From positions 3,877,131 to 3,941,130 of the forward strand of contig OY759762.1 in NCBI GenBank assembly GCA_963662645.2: DNA of 64,000 nt. The letters are read 5' to 3'. The translations under genes and the position numbers were made by a program. Source of the stretch: Aldehydirespirator sp963662645. GTDB lineage: Bacteria; Actinomycetota; Acidimicrobiia; Acidimicrobiales; Aldehydirespiratoraceae. Under the pieces are notes generated by a model. It did no database searches, had not been told where the DNA came from, and saw nothing but the letters and a program-made list of their open reading frames with translations. Positions 1 through 8,444 of the stretch are shown piece by piece. The stretch's first letter is position 1. Each line of letters begins with the position of its first letter.

Positions 1-1
1 C

Positions 2-712
2 ATGCGGGGCCTCGCCTACCGCAACGCAGAGGCTATCGACCGTGCCTCGCACGAATCCGATGCTGTGCAGCGTCAGGCCGCCGACGAGCAGGCCGCGCTG
101 CTGACGCCTCTGAGCAAGGCGTGGGCCACCGATGTGGGCTGCGAACTGGTCAGCGTGGGTCTCCAGGTTCACGGCGGCATGGGCTTCATCGAGGAGACCG
201 GCTCGGCCCAGCACTATCGCGATGCTCGGATCGCTCCGATCTACGAGGGAACCAACGGCATCCAGGCTGCCGACCTGGTCGGCCGCAAGCTATCGATGCG
301 AGATGGTGGCGTGGTGCGCGACCACCTGGCGCAGATCCAGACCACTGAGGAGGCGCTCGACGGGTATGGAGATCTGGCTCCGGTGCGGCGGCACCTTCAG
401 AACGCTGTCGAGGCGACCAGTGCAGCCACCGAGTTCCTGCTTAAGGCCGGACCTGCGGCGCGGCTGGCGGGCGCCGACGCCTTTCTGAGGATGCTGGCGG
501 TCATCACTGGGGGTGCAGCCCTGGCCGACGGCGCGCTGGCGGCAACGCGGCTGGGCGATCCTGAGTTGGCCGCCGACCGCGCCGTGCTGGCCCGGTTCTT
601 CTCGGCCAACCGCCTGTCTCTCGTGCCCGGGCTGCTCGCGGCAGTAGTCGAGCCCGCCGACGATCTGACCGCCGCGGGGCAGCGGATTCTGGCGCAGAGG
701 CCGAGCGGATAG
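2..712 (+). CDS. Acyl-CoA dehydrogenase, C-terminal part (5' end outside window)
   Basis: The reading frame is open from the first bases of the window, so the N-terminal FAD-binding half lies upstream and the methionine at 2 is internal. The visible part holds the conserved HGGMGF motif (about residues 58-63) and IYEGTNGIQ (about 79-87), whose glutamate corresponds to the catalytic base of medium-chain acyl-CoA dehydrogenase. About 140 residues follow, an extension seen in the long FadE5-like subfamily. It should catalyse FAD-dependent alpha,beta-desaturation of an acyl-CoA in the cytoplasm. The stop is 10 bp before lgt. Family assignment is secure; the substrate cannot be read. Confidence 0.9.
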   Translation: MRGLAYRNAEAIDRASHESDAVQRQAADEQAALLTPLSKAWATDVGCELVSVGLQVHGGMGFIEETGSAQHYRDARIAPIYEGTNGIQAADLVGRKLSMRDGGVVRDHLAQIQTTEEALDGYGDLAPVRRHLQNAVEATSAATEFLLKAGPAARLAGADAFLRMLAVITGGAALADGALAATRLGDPELAADRAVLARFFSANRLSLVPGLLAAVVEPADDLTAAGQRILAQRPSG

Positions 713-722
713 GGAGCCACCT

Positions 723-1604
723 GTGGGTGCCCTGACGGCCAGCATGATCGCGTCGATCCCGAGCCCCTCACGCAATGGGTTGGAACTGGGGCCGTTGGAG
801 CTGCGCGCCTACGGGGTGATGATCGCGCTGGGCGTCCTGGCGGCGGTGTGGATGTCTCGGCGGCGCTGGGAGGCCCGAGGGGGCGATCCCGACCAGATCA
901 GCCGGATCGCGCTGTGGGCGGTTCCCGCCGGCCTCGTTGGCGCCCGCCTCTATCACGTGATCACCGACTGGCGAAAATTCCAGGACGCTGGCTGGCTCGA
1001 AGCCTTCGCCATCTGGAAGGGAGGTCTGGGAATTCCCGGGGGAATGGCGGCCGGGATTCTGGTCGGATTGTGGATGGTGCGTCGCCAGGGCATGAACCGC
1101 GGCGAGACGCTGGCAGCCGTGGTGCCCGCCCTGCCGCTCGCCCAGGCCATCGGGCGTCTCGGCAACTGGTTCAACCAGGAGCTGTTCGGCTCGCCCACCG
1201 ACCTGCCATGGGGACTGGAGATCGACGAGGCGCACCGCCCGGCCCAGTACCTGGATGTGGAGACGTTCCATCCGACCTTCCTGTACGAGGCCGTGTGGAA
1301 TCTGCTGCTGTGCGGCCTGCTGGTGAGCCTCGACCGCCGCCGGAGGCGCCGCAGCGTCCCGACGCTGGTCACCAACCCGCGCCGCGTCAGCCAGCCCGGC
1401 TCGCTCCTGGCCGTGTACGTCCTCGGATACGGGATTGGTCGTCTCTGGATCGAGGCGGTGCGCATCGACCCCGCCAGCCTGGTGTGGGGCGTGCGGGTCA
1501 ACATCTGGATGAGCCTCGTCCTGATAGTGGTCTCAACTCTCTACCTGATGCTGGCCCGAGGGCGGGCCGCCCCGGGGCCCAGACGCCCGGTGATGCCGAT
1601 CTGA
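723..1604 (+). CDS. lgt: Prolipoprotein diacylglyceryl transferase
   Basis: Lgt is a multi-pass membrane enzyme that transfers diacylglycerol from phosphatidylglycerol to the lipobox cysteine of prolipoproteins. The 293-residue protein has the family signature GRLGNWFNQELFG (about residues 140-152), a downstream HPTFLYEAVWN motif and several hydrophobic helices. The GTG start at 723 follows a weak GGAG. A basic cluster (about residues 201-208) probably lies in a cytoplasmic loop. At least three lipoproteins in this window (8445, 27450, 59200) would be its clients. It converges with the PhyH gene on the other strand. Confidence 0.93.
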   Translation: MGALTASMIASIPSPSRNGLELGPLELRAYGVMIALGVLAAVWMSRRRWEARGGDPDQISRIALWAVPAGLVGARLYHVITDWRKFQDAGWLEAFAIWKGGLGIPGGMAAGILVGLWMVRRQGMNRGETLAAVVPALPLAQAIGRLGNWFNQELFGSPTDLPWGLEIDEAHRPAQYLDVETFHPTFLYEAVWNLLLCGLLVSLDRRRRRRSVPTLVTNPRRVSQPGSLLAVYVLGYGIGRLWIEAVRIDPASLVWGVRVNIWMSLVLIVVSTLYLMLARGRAAPGPRRPVMPI

Positions 1605-1638
1605 CCGCGTCGCCCTGATCTGAAATCCCTGCAGCTGG

Positions 1639-1653
1639 GGACCTCGCAGGTCC
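1639..1653. terminator. Small hairpin between convergent genes
   Basis: A perfect inverted repeat, GGACCT-CGC-AGGTCC, lies in the 68-bp gap between the convergent stops of lgt and the PhyH gene. It has no T-run. It could work as a weak bidirectional terminator; this rests on position and symmetry only. Confidence 0.35.
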
Positions 1654-1672
1654 TCCATCACAGGAACTCGGG

Positions 1673-2533
1673 TCAGTTGAAGCCGCGCAGGGGAAAGTCG
1701 GGCCGGCGCTGGAGCCAGTTGTCGGCCAGGTAGTCGGCGGTGCCGTCGATCAGGTGCATGGTGTAGGCGTGACGGCTGCGGTCCGACGTGTTGGCTGCGC
1801 TCCAGTGCGGCAGCGTGCCGTGCAGGGCTATCAGCGTTCCCGCGGCGGCCTCCAGCGGCACCAGGTCGTCGACGGGATAGGGGGTGTCGTCAAGGACGTC
1901 GGTGACGGTGCCGCGGCCGCGGTCGGCGGGGTCGATCAGCCGGAACCGGGTCTTCGCCGGGATCCGGTGGCCCCCCGGTATCGCCCACATGCAGCCGTTG
2001 GCCGTCGTTGCGTCCTCGATGGCGAACCACAGCCCGACCACGCTCTGGGGCTCGGTCCACAGGAATGTGTGATCACAGTGGCAGATCACCTCGCCACCGA
2101 TGCCGGGCTGCTTGAAGATGTACATCGACTGCAGCAGGCGGGGGTCCGCGAACCCGAGATCAGCGGCCACCGCCGCCAACTCCGGGGTGCGGGAGAACGA
2201 GTCGAAGGCGGGATCGAGGTCGTGCATGGCGTGGCCGATCTTGTTGACTGCCAGCGGCATCGGCCTCGTGAGACCCTCACCCGAGAGGGCACCGTCCTCG
2301 AAGAACCAGCGAACCGTGTCGCCCGAGCCAAGGAACCACTCGTCCTGCGCGTGGCTCTGCTCGGTGGTGGAGAACACCGTGAGACCGCCGTCCCGTTCGG
2401 GGTCGATGCCGGCCAGCATCGTCTCCACATGGGTCTTGAGCGCTTCGCAGCGCTCGCGCTCCACGAAGCCGGGCAGCACCAGGAAGCCGTCGCGCTCCCA
2501 ATCGGTCAGCTGCCAGTCGTCGAGCACCCGCAC
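1673..2533 (-). CDS. Phytanoyl-CoA dioxygenase (PhyH) family protein
   Basis: A 286-residue Fe(II)/2-oxoglutarate-dependent oxygenase. The iron-binding H-x-D is visible in CHCDHTFLW in the middle of the protein, and the distal histidine is likely in ALHGTLPHWS, with arginine and histidine (DRSRHAYTMHL) downstream for 2-oxoglutarate. The GTG at 2533 is preceded by AGGAC at good spacing; the frame stays open further upstream only because it overlaps the permease gene out of frame. It starts 14 bp after the permease stop and so is probably the last gene of the ABC operon, perhaps acting on the imported compound. Substrate unknown. Confidence 0.85.
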   Translation of the reverse strand: MRVLDDWQLTDWERDGFLVLPGFVERERCEALKTHVETMLAGIDPERDGGLTVFSTTEQSHAQDEWFLGSGDTVRWFFEDGALSGEGLTRPMPLAVNKIGHAMHDLDPAFDSFSRTPELAAVAADLGFADPRLLQSMYIFKQPGIGGEVICHCDHTFLWTEPQSVVGLWFAIEDATTANGCMWAIPGGHRIPAKTRFRLIDPADRGRGTVTDVLDDTPYPVDDLVPLEAAAGTLIALHGTLPHWSAANTSDRSRHAYTMHLIDGTADYLADNWLQRRPDFPLRGFN

Positions 2534-2547
2534 AGCCCGTCCTAGGC

Positions 2548-3807
2548 CTAGGCCTCGCCCTTGCGGTAGGGGAGGCCGTCGGCGCGCGGCATGCGCAGCC
2601 GCTGCGAGAAGAACACCAGCACCACCAGCACGATCACGAAGGGCAGGATCTCGATCCACCAGTCGGGCACAGTCGTCGACAGGAAGTACCACACCGCGGC
2701 GCCCAGCCCGAGGCCGGTCGCGATGCTGGCGTCGATGCGCCGGCGCCGGCTCAGGGCCCACGCCACTACTGCGACCAGCGCAATCGTGTTGACCAGCAGC
2801 AGCGCATGGGAGGCCGATCCGTCGAGATCCCGCAGGCCCACACCGAACGGATAGCCGAACAAGAGGGCCCCGGCCATCACTCCGCCCGGACGCCAGTTCC
2901 CGAAGATGAGCGCGGCCAAGCCGATATAGCCGCGGCCGTTGGTCTGTCCCTCCAGGTATATGCCCCCGAGCTCCGGACTGGCGATGAAGGCCCCGCCCAG
3001 CCCGGCCAGCGCTCCGCTGAGCACCACGCCGAAGTACTTGTAGAGGTAGATGTTGATGCCCTGTGTCTCGCCGCCTACGGGGTGCTCGCCGCAGATGCGA
3101 AGCCGCAGCCCGAACCGGGTCCGCCAGACCAGCCAAGCGGTCACCGGCACCAGGGCGAAGGCGATCATGGTGGCCAGCGACAGATGGGCCACCAAGCCCC
3201 GGGCCAGTCCGGTGAGGTCCGACACGAAGAACCAGTCCCTGTTAGTGAACCAGCCGAGTATGTCGGGCGTGTCCCAGCCGAACAGGTCGCCGCCCGCCAG
3301 GAACGGGAAGGTGAACTTCCCCACGCCCGGAGTGCGCGGCGACTGCGTGATGGAGCCGCCGTCGTAGCCGGTGAGGATCTCCGACGACAAGAACCGCGTC
3401 ACCCCCGGAGCGGTGACGTTGATGGCCACGCCCGAAATGATGTGGTCCACGCCGAAGGAGACGGTGGCGACGGCGTGGACTAGGCCCCCCAGGGCTCCGC
3501 CCACCATGCCGATGAGCAGGCCGGCCCATCCTCCGTAGTTGATGGCCCCCCAGGCGCCGAACCAGGTGCCCAGGATCAGCATCCCCTCCAGCCCGATGTT
3601 GACCACTCCGGCCCGCTCCGAGAAGAGTCCGCCGAGGCCGGCCAGCATGATGGGCACCGCCCAGCGCAGCATGGCCTGCGACGAAGTCACCGCGGTGAGC
3701 CGCTCGGTGTCGTCGAAGCCTTGGACCACGGTCAGCACCAGCACGCCGATGGCCGCGTAGATCATCCAGCGGGCCCACGCGGGCAGCCGTCCCAGTGTTG
3801 CGGTCAT
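2548..3807 (-). CDS. ABC transporter permease, BmpA/nucleoside type (second permease)
   Basis: A 419-residue polytopic membrane protein of the branched-chain permease superfamily, in the class paired with Bmp/PnrA nucleoside-binding lipoproteins. The conserved segment GLFSERAGVVNIGLEGM (about residues 60-76) is the hallmark of the second permease of these importers. Its ATG overlaps the stop of the upstream permease by 4 bp, which indicates translational coupling. With the partner permease, ATPase and BmpA-like lipoprotein it would import nucleosides or similar solutes. Confidence 0.9.
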   Translation of the reverse strand: MTATLGRLPAWARWMIYAAIGVLVLTVVQGFDDTERLTAVTSSQAMLRWAVPIMLAGLGGLFSERAGVVNIGLEGMLILGTWFGAWGAINYGGWAGLLIGMVGGALGGLVHAVATVSFGVDHIISGVAINVTAPGVTRFLSSEILTGYDGGSITQSPRTPGVGKFTFPFLAGGDLFGWDTPDILGWFTNRDWFFVSDLTGLARGLVAHLSLATMIAFALVPVTAWLVWRTRFGLRLRICGEHPVGGETQGINIYLYKYFGVVLSGALAGLGGAFIASPELGGIYLEGQTNGRGYIGLAALIFGNWRPGGVMAGALLFGYPFGVGLRDLDGSASHALLLVNTIALVAVVAWALSRRRRIDASIATGLGLGAAVWYFLSTTVPDWWIEILPFVIVLVVLVFFSQRLRMPRADGLPYRKGEA

Positions 3808-4934
3808 GGCGCAGTCGCCGGGCTGGTGGCCATGGCGGCGGCCGCCGCGGCGGCCTCCTCGCGCTCTCGGATGCGGCGGACGACCTCGTAGGCGATGACC
3901 GCGGTCAGGATGATGACGCCCTTCATGATCTCGACGATCTCGCGGGAGGCGGCACCCGAGATCTGGAGAATCCCCGAGGAGACGTCGAGGAAGGCGAAGA
4001 TCAGCGCAGCCACGGCCACCCCCGCCGGATGGTTGCGTCCCAGCAGCGCCACCGCGATCCCGGTGAAGCCGAGCAGGCTGATCGGGTTGGACGGGTAGTA
4101 GCCGGTGTTCATCAGCTCGGTCATTCCCACCAGTCCGGCCACCATGCCCGACAGCGCCATCGCGATGACCACCATCCGCTTGGGCGACACGCCCCCGACA
4201 TGGGATGCGGTCGGGTTGGCGCCGCTGGCTCTGAGGTCGAAGCCGAACACCGTCCGGTTGAGGATCACGTGGTAGACGATCCCCACTGCGATCGCGACGA
4301 CCAGCATGCCGGTGAGCTTCTTGCCCAGGCCTATCTCCCGGGTGAAGACCTCAAGCCACGCGTTGATGTTGGGGAGGATCCCGCTCTCCGCGATGGGCTC
4401 GGTCCCTACCCGGCCACCGGTGGCCGATATCTCGCCGCCGGCCTGCCACTCCACGATCCACCACGCGGAGAGGCCGGAGATGACCACCGCGTTGAGCATG
4501 ATGGTGGAGATCACCTCATTGACGCCGCGCGTCACTTTCAGCACGCCGGCCGCGCCCGAGAACGCCCCGCCCACAGCCATGGCCACCACCAGGATGAACG
4601 CGATGTGCAGCACTGCGGGGAGTTCGACTTGGGCGCCGAGGTGGGCCGAGACGATGAAGGCCAGCAGGTACTGGCCCTCCACGCCGATGTTGAACAGGTT
4701 CATCCGGAAGCCGATGGCCGCGGCCACCCCCGACAGGTACAGCGGCGTGGCCCGGTTGAGGATGTCCACCTGCGTCTCGAGCTTGCTGGCGTGCTCGACC
4801 ATGTCCGCGTAGGCCGCCAGGGGGTTGCTGCCCGATATCAGCAGCACGATCGAGGAGAGCACCACGGCGATCACGACCGCCGCGATGGGCGCGGCCGAGG
4901 CCAGCATCAGCCGGTGGGCCAGCCGCCCGGTCAT
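3804..4934 (-). CDS. ABC transporter permease, BmpA/nucleoside type (first permease)
   Basis: A 376-residue membrane protein with the motif GFRMNLFNIGVEGQYLLA near residue 80, characteristic of the first permease of BmpA-type importers. The frame extends upstream to 4994, but those 20 residues (starting MARAARERSEQ) are encoded by a dispersed intergenic repeat, so the ATG at 4934 (MTGRLAHRL) is preferred. The gene lies 88 bp after the ATPase stop and overlaps the next permease by 4 bp. Confidence 0.9.
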   Translation of the reverse strand: MTGRLAHRLMLASAAPIAAVVIAVVLSSIVLLISGSNPLAAYADMVEHASKLETQVDILNRATPLYLSGVAAAIGFRMNLFNIGVEGQYLLAFIVSAHLGAQVELPAVLHIAFILVVAMAVGGAFSGAAGVLKVTRGVNEVISTIMLNAVVISGLSAWWIVEWQAGGEISATGGRVGTEPIAESGILPNINAWLEVFTREIGLGKKLTGMLVVAIAVGIVYHVILNRTVFGFDLRASGANPTASHVGGVSPKRMVVIAMALSGMVAGLVGMTELMNTGYYPSNPISLLGFTGIAVALLGRNHPAGVAVAALIFAFLDVSSGILQISGAASREIVEIMKGVIILTAVIAYEVVRRIREREEAAAAAAAMATSPATAP

Positions 4935-4957
4935 GCGACGTCGGTCTCCGGTCTCCC

Positions 4958-5054
4958 GCGCTTGTTCGCTTCGCTCACGGGCCGCTCGGGCCACGGCCTC
5001 GCTGAGCGTCTCGCCACGATCCTCACGAGTCTCCGCCTGTTCGCTCGGCCTCTA
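4958..5054. repeat. Dispersed GC-rich intergenic repeat, copy A
   Basis: The core, beginning CTTGTTCGCTTCGCTCAC and continuing through GGGCCGCTCGGGCC, recurs near 8283, 12574 (inverted), 17943 (inverted) and four times in tandem at 38414. The repeat runs on to a shared GCTCGGCCTC end that overlaps the last codons of the ATPase gene. It fills the ATPase-permease gap. Confidence 0.75.
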
Positions 5055-6561
5055 GAGCCGCGCCGGTCATGTAGGCGCCCAGGTCTCGCGGGGTGATCTC
5101 ATTGGGGTCCAGGCGAGCCACGAGACGGCCTCGCAGCATCACCACGATGGTGTCGGAGAGTCCGATGAGCTCCTCGAGGTCGGCGGACACGAGCAGGGTG
5201 GCCAGTCCCTGGGCCCGGGCCTCCCGGATGTCGTCCCACACCGCGGCCTGGGCCCCGACATCGATGCCGCGGGTGGGGTGGTTGGCGATGAGCACGGCTG
5301 GTCCGGCCACCATCTCGCGGCCCACGATCAGCTTCTGCTGGTTGCCCCCCGACAGCGCGTGAGCGGACACCTCGATGTTGGGGGTGCGGACATCGAATTC
5401 GGCCTTGATCGTGCTCGCCCGGTCTCTCATGCCCCCCCGGCTCAGCCACGGGCCTCGGGAGTACGGCGGCTCGGTCTGGTGGCCGAGGGCGGTGTTCTCC
5501 CAGAGGGTGAAGCCCAGCAGCAGGCCGTCCCGGTGCCGGTCCTGGGGCACGTAGCCCAGTCCCATCTCGCGCCGGCTGCGCACCGAGAAATGGGTGATCT
5601 CGCGCCCCAGCAGGGTGATCGTGCCCTGATCGGGGTCGTCGAGGCCGATGATGGCGTTCACCAGCTCGGCCTGCCCGTTGCCCTCCACACCGGCCATGCC
5701 GACGATCTCGCCCCGGTGGACGCTCAGGCTCACGTCGTCGACTACGGCCCGGTCACCCTCCCCGATGACTCGCAGGCCCGCAACCTCGAGGGCGACGTTC
5801 TCGGTGACGGTGGAGGTGCCCGCGTCGGGAACTGGCAACTCCGAGCCGATCATCATCTCGGCCAAGTCGTGGGCGGTCACATCCTCGGGCTTGACGGTGC
5901 CTACGGTCTGTCCCTGGCGGAGCACGGTGATGGTGTCAGCGATCTCCAGGACCTCGTCGAGCTTGTGGTCGATGAACAGGATGGTGGAACCGCTGGCCTT
6001 GAGTTCGCGGATGTTGCGGAACAGTTCGTCCACCTCTTGGGGGACCAGGACCGCGGTCGGCTCGTCGAGGATGAGGATCTCGGCCCCCCGGTACAGGACC
6101 TTGATGATCTCGACCCGCTGCCGCTCGCCGATCTCGAGGGTCTCCACCAGGTCATTGGCGTTCATGTCGAGGCCGTAGGCCCGGCCCACCTCGTCGAGGT
6201 GCTCACGGCCCGCCTCGAAGTCGATGCGTCCGAAAGAGCGCATCGGCTCGGCCCCGAGGATCACGTTCTCCAGCACGGTTAGCTGGTCGGCCAGCATGAA
6301 GTGCTGGTGGACCATGCCGATTCCAAGGTCGATGGCCTGGGCCGGCGAGTGCAGCTCCACGGGGTCGCCCCTGATCTTGATGGTCCCCGAGTCGGGTGGC
6401 TGCATGCCGTAGAGGATCTTCATGAGGGTCGACTTGCCGGCCCCGTTCTCTCCGCATATGGCGTGGATCTCGCCCTCGGCCACGGCCAGGTTGATGTTGT
6501 CGTTGGCCACGACGCCGGGGAACCGCTTGGTGATCCCTGTCAACTCGATGGCCAGCGCCAC
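5023..6561 (-). CDS. ABC transporter ATP-binding protein with two ATPase domains (BmpA/nucleoside type)
   Basis: A 512-residue protein with two fused nucleotide-binding domains. The first has Walker A GENGAGKST (about residues 38-46) and Walker B LILDEPTAVL. The second has a degenerate P-loop region (GVEGNGQAE), signature LSGGNQQK and IANHPTRGID in place of DEPT, the usual asymmetry of sugar/nucleoside importers. The GTG start at 6561 follows GGGGAGG. Upstream, an IS element separates it from its binding-protein gene. Its last codons overlap the dispersed repeat. Confidence 0.93.
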   Translation of the reverse strand: MALAIELTGITKRFPGVVANDNINLAVAEGEIHAICGENGAGKSTLMKILYGMQPPDSGTIKIRGDPVELHSPAQAIDLGIGMVHQHFMLADQLTVLENVILGAEPMRSFGRIDFEAGREHLDEVGRAYGLDMNANDLVETLEIGERQRVEIIKVLYRGAEILILDEPTAVLVPQEVDELFRNIRELKASGSTILFIDHKLDEVLEIADTITVLRQGQTVGTVKPEDVTAHDLAEMMIGSELPVPDAGTSTVTENVALEVAGLRVIGEGDRAVVDDVSLSVHRGEIVGMAGVEGNGQAELVNAIIGLDDPDQGTITLLGREITHFSVRSRREMGLGYVPQDRHRDGLLLGFTLWENTALGHQTEPPYSRGPWLSRGGMRDRASTIKAEFDVRTPNIEVSAHALSGGNQQKLIVGREMVAGPAVLIANHPTRGIDVGAQAAVWDDIREARAQGLATLLVSADLEELIGLSDTIVVMLRGRLVARLDPNEITPRDLGAYMTGAALEAERTGGDS

Positions 6562-6593
6562 ACGGCCTCCCCTGAACGACGACCGGGCCGGAG

Positions 6594-6598
6594 CTTAG
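6594..6598. repeat. Target-site duplication, left copy (CTTAG)
   Basis: CTTAG directly abuts the left end of the IS element and is repeated exactly at 8227-8231 beyond the right end, as expected from a 5-bp staggered insertion. Confidence 0.85.
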
Positions 6599-8226
6599 CC
6601 TGGATCCACCGGCGCGGTGAGCGCTGTGGGGTTGGCGCGTCCACCGGAAAGGCCTCCTGACATGGGAGAATGCTGTTTGCAGTAACGGTCATTCCGGCCA
6701 CGTGAGGAGGCACTTCCTGTGGGCAGCGTATCGGGTGGGATCGACGGGTTGGAGGTTCGTTTCGACGACGGGTCTTTGGTGGCGGATGCGGGGCTGTTGC
6801 TGGCGGGCACGGTGATGGACCGCCTCGGGCTGGAGGCGCTGATCGACGCGGCGGTGCGCCCGCCCGGGTCGGGGCGCGGCTCGGGGGCCAAGGCGCTGTC
6901 GGTGGCGGCGTCGATGCTGGTGGGCGGCTCGTTCATCGACGACGCGAGCAGGCTGCGGGCGGGCTCTGCTGGGGCGGTGCTGCCGTTTGAGCCGTTGGCG
7001 CCGTCGACTTTGGGGACATGGCTGCGCTCGTTCACGTGGGGACACGTGCGCCAGCTCGACCGCGCCGGCGAGCTGGCGCTCGGCCGGGCGTGGTCTTTGG
7101 GCGCGGCGCCCGACGCTGGGGAGATCACGGTGGATCTGGACTCCACGGTCTGTGAGGTCCACGGCACATCCAAGCAGGGCGCCGCCTACGGCCACACCGG
7201 CGTGTTGGGCTATCACCCGCTGGTCGCGGCCAGAGACGACACCGGCGAGATGGTCCACGTCCGGATGCGGTCCGGCAGCTCCCAGCGCGGCCACCTGCGG
7301 TTTGTGGCCGAGACCCTGGCGAGGCTGCGTCGTCTCGCTCCCGGCGCGGCGGTGACCGTGCGCGCCGACGCGGGGTTCTTCTCCTATGACATGATCGACG
7401 CCATCGAGGCCCGCGGCGCGTCGTATTCGATCACGATCCCGCAGAACTCCAAGGTCTCAGCAGCCATAGACGCCATCGGGGACAAAGCCTGGACGCCGAT
7501 CCCCTACACCGAAGAAGGCATAGCGCAGGTCGCTGAGACCACCATCGAGACCGGCCGCCGCGACCCCGACGGCCCCCGCAAGCTGCGGCTGGTGGCGCGC
7601 CGCAGCCGCCTCACAGGCGCACAGGCAACCCTCTGGCCCGACTGGCGCCACCACTGCTTCATAACTGACCGCCACGACCTCGACACCGCCGCCGCCGACG
7701 CCTACCACCGAGACCACGCCCGAGTCGAGCTCGCCATTCGTGACCTCAAAGACAACGGCCTCGCCCACTGCCCCTCGGGCAGGTTCTTCGCCAACGCCGC
7801 CCACCTCGCCTGCGCCTCGCTCGCCCACAACATCGCCCGCTGGACCGCACGCCTCGGCCGCGCCCAGCACCCCGGCCGCCTCACCGTCGCCAACACACAA
7901 AAACAGCGGCTGCTCACCGTCTGCGGCCGCGTCGTCAACCACGGCCGACGACACATCCTGCGCCTGCCCGCCGACTGGCCCTGGCAGCACACCTTCACCC
8001 GAGCGCTGCGACACCTCCGCAACCTGCCCCTGCTCATCTGAACCCCCGAACCCAGGGGCCCGGCGTCCCCCAGCACCACCCCCAGCGCCACCAACCGCCA
8101 AAGCCCCAACCCCCGGCCCAGCACGCCCGCACCAGCCCGCGGCGCCCGGCGCCGCCCACCAGAACCCACCACGCGCCGAACCAACCCCAACCCCCACCAC
8201 ACCAGCCGCCCACCGGTGGATCCAGG
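6599..8226 (+). mobile_element. Complete IS1380-family insertion sequence, 1628 bp
   Basis: Both ends are defined by the 14-bp terminal inverted repeat CCTGGATCCACCGG (6599-6612 and, inverted, 8213-8226), with weaker similarity (GGGGTTGG) continuing inwards. CTTAG direct repeats flank it. One transposase gene occupies most of the element. It has inserted between a BmpA-like lipoprotein gene and the ATPase gene of the same transporter, with its own gene opposite to the operon. Intact ends, an uninterrupted transposase and an identical duplication suggest a recent insertion. Confidence 0.9.
6719..8041 (+). CDS. IS1380-family transposase
   Basis: A 440-residue DDE transposase of the IS1380/IS4-like group. 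Candidate catalytic residues are D141 in DLDSTV, D217 in RADAGF and E337 in VELAIRDLK, the last lying in the typical C-terminal helix. The GTG start at 6719 has GAGGAGG eight bases upstream. No stop or frameshift interrupts it, so it is probably functional. The coding strand is G-rich in the first half and C-rich in the second. Confidence 0.92.
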   Translation: MGSVSGGIDGLEVRFDDGSLVADAGLLLAGTVMDRLGLEALIDAAVRPPGSGRGSGAKALSVAASMLVGGSFIDDASRLRAGSAGAVLPFEPLAPSTLGTWLRSFTWGHVRQLDRAGELALGRAWSLGAAPDAGEITVDLDSTVCEVHGTSKQGAAYGHTGVLGYHPLVAARDDTGEMVHVRMRSGSSQRGHLRFVAETLARLRRLAPGAAVTVRADAGFFSYDMIDAIEARGASYSITIPQNSKVSAAIDAIGDKAWTPIPYTEEGIAQVAETTIETGRRDPDGPRKLRLVARRSRLTGAQATLWPDWRHHCFITDRHDLDTAAADAYHRDHARVELAIRDLKDNGLAHCPSGRFFANAAHLACASLAHNIARWTARLGRAQHPGRLTVANTQKQRLLTVCGRVVNHGRRHILRLPADWPWQHTFTRALRHLRNLPLLI

Positions 8227-8231
8227 CTTAG
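8227..8231. repeat. Target-site duplication, right copy (CTTAG)
   Basis: Direct copy of 6594-6598, immediately outside the right inverted repeat. Confidence 0.85.
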
Positions 8232-8275
8232 AGGCCGCGGCGCGAAGTCACCGCTATCGCGGCCGCAAGCGATAC

Positions 8276-8374
8276 TTCCCGCTCTTGTTCGCTGCGCTCA
8301 CGGGCCGCTCGGGCCACGGCCTTCGCTGAGCGCCTGCGAATTCCTTGGTTGAGGCGACCGGGCCGCTCGGCCTC
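8276..8374. repeat. Dispersed GC-rich intergenic repeat, copy B
   Basis: The core from 8283 (CTTGTTCGCTGCGCTCAC, then GGGCCGCTCGGGCCACGG) matches the other copies, and the unit ends in GCTCGGCCTC as copy A does. It lies just downstream of the bmpA-like stop, between that gene and the IS. The remaining bases between 8232 and 8444 show nothing else recognisable. Confidence 0.75.
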
Positions 8375-8444
8375 TGGGCCCGGCCCGGTCGCCAATACTC
8401 GAATGTCGATAGTCGAAGCGCTGGGGTTGCTTCGGCGACCGTGG

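Noticed and set aside
2534..3136. N-terminal extension of the PhyH frame
   Set aside because: It overlaps the permease gene out of frame, is Arg/Gly-rich, and a GTG with a good ribosome-binding site begins the conserved part at 2533.
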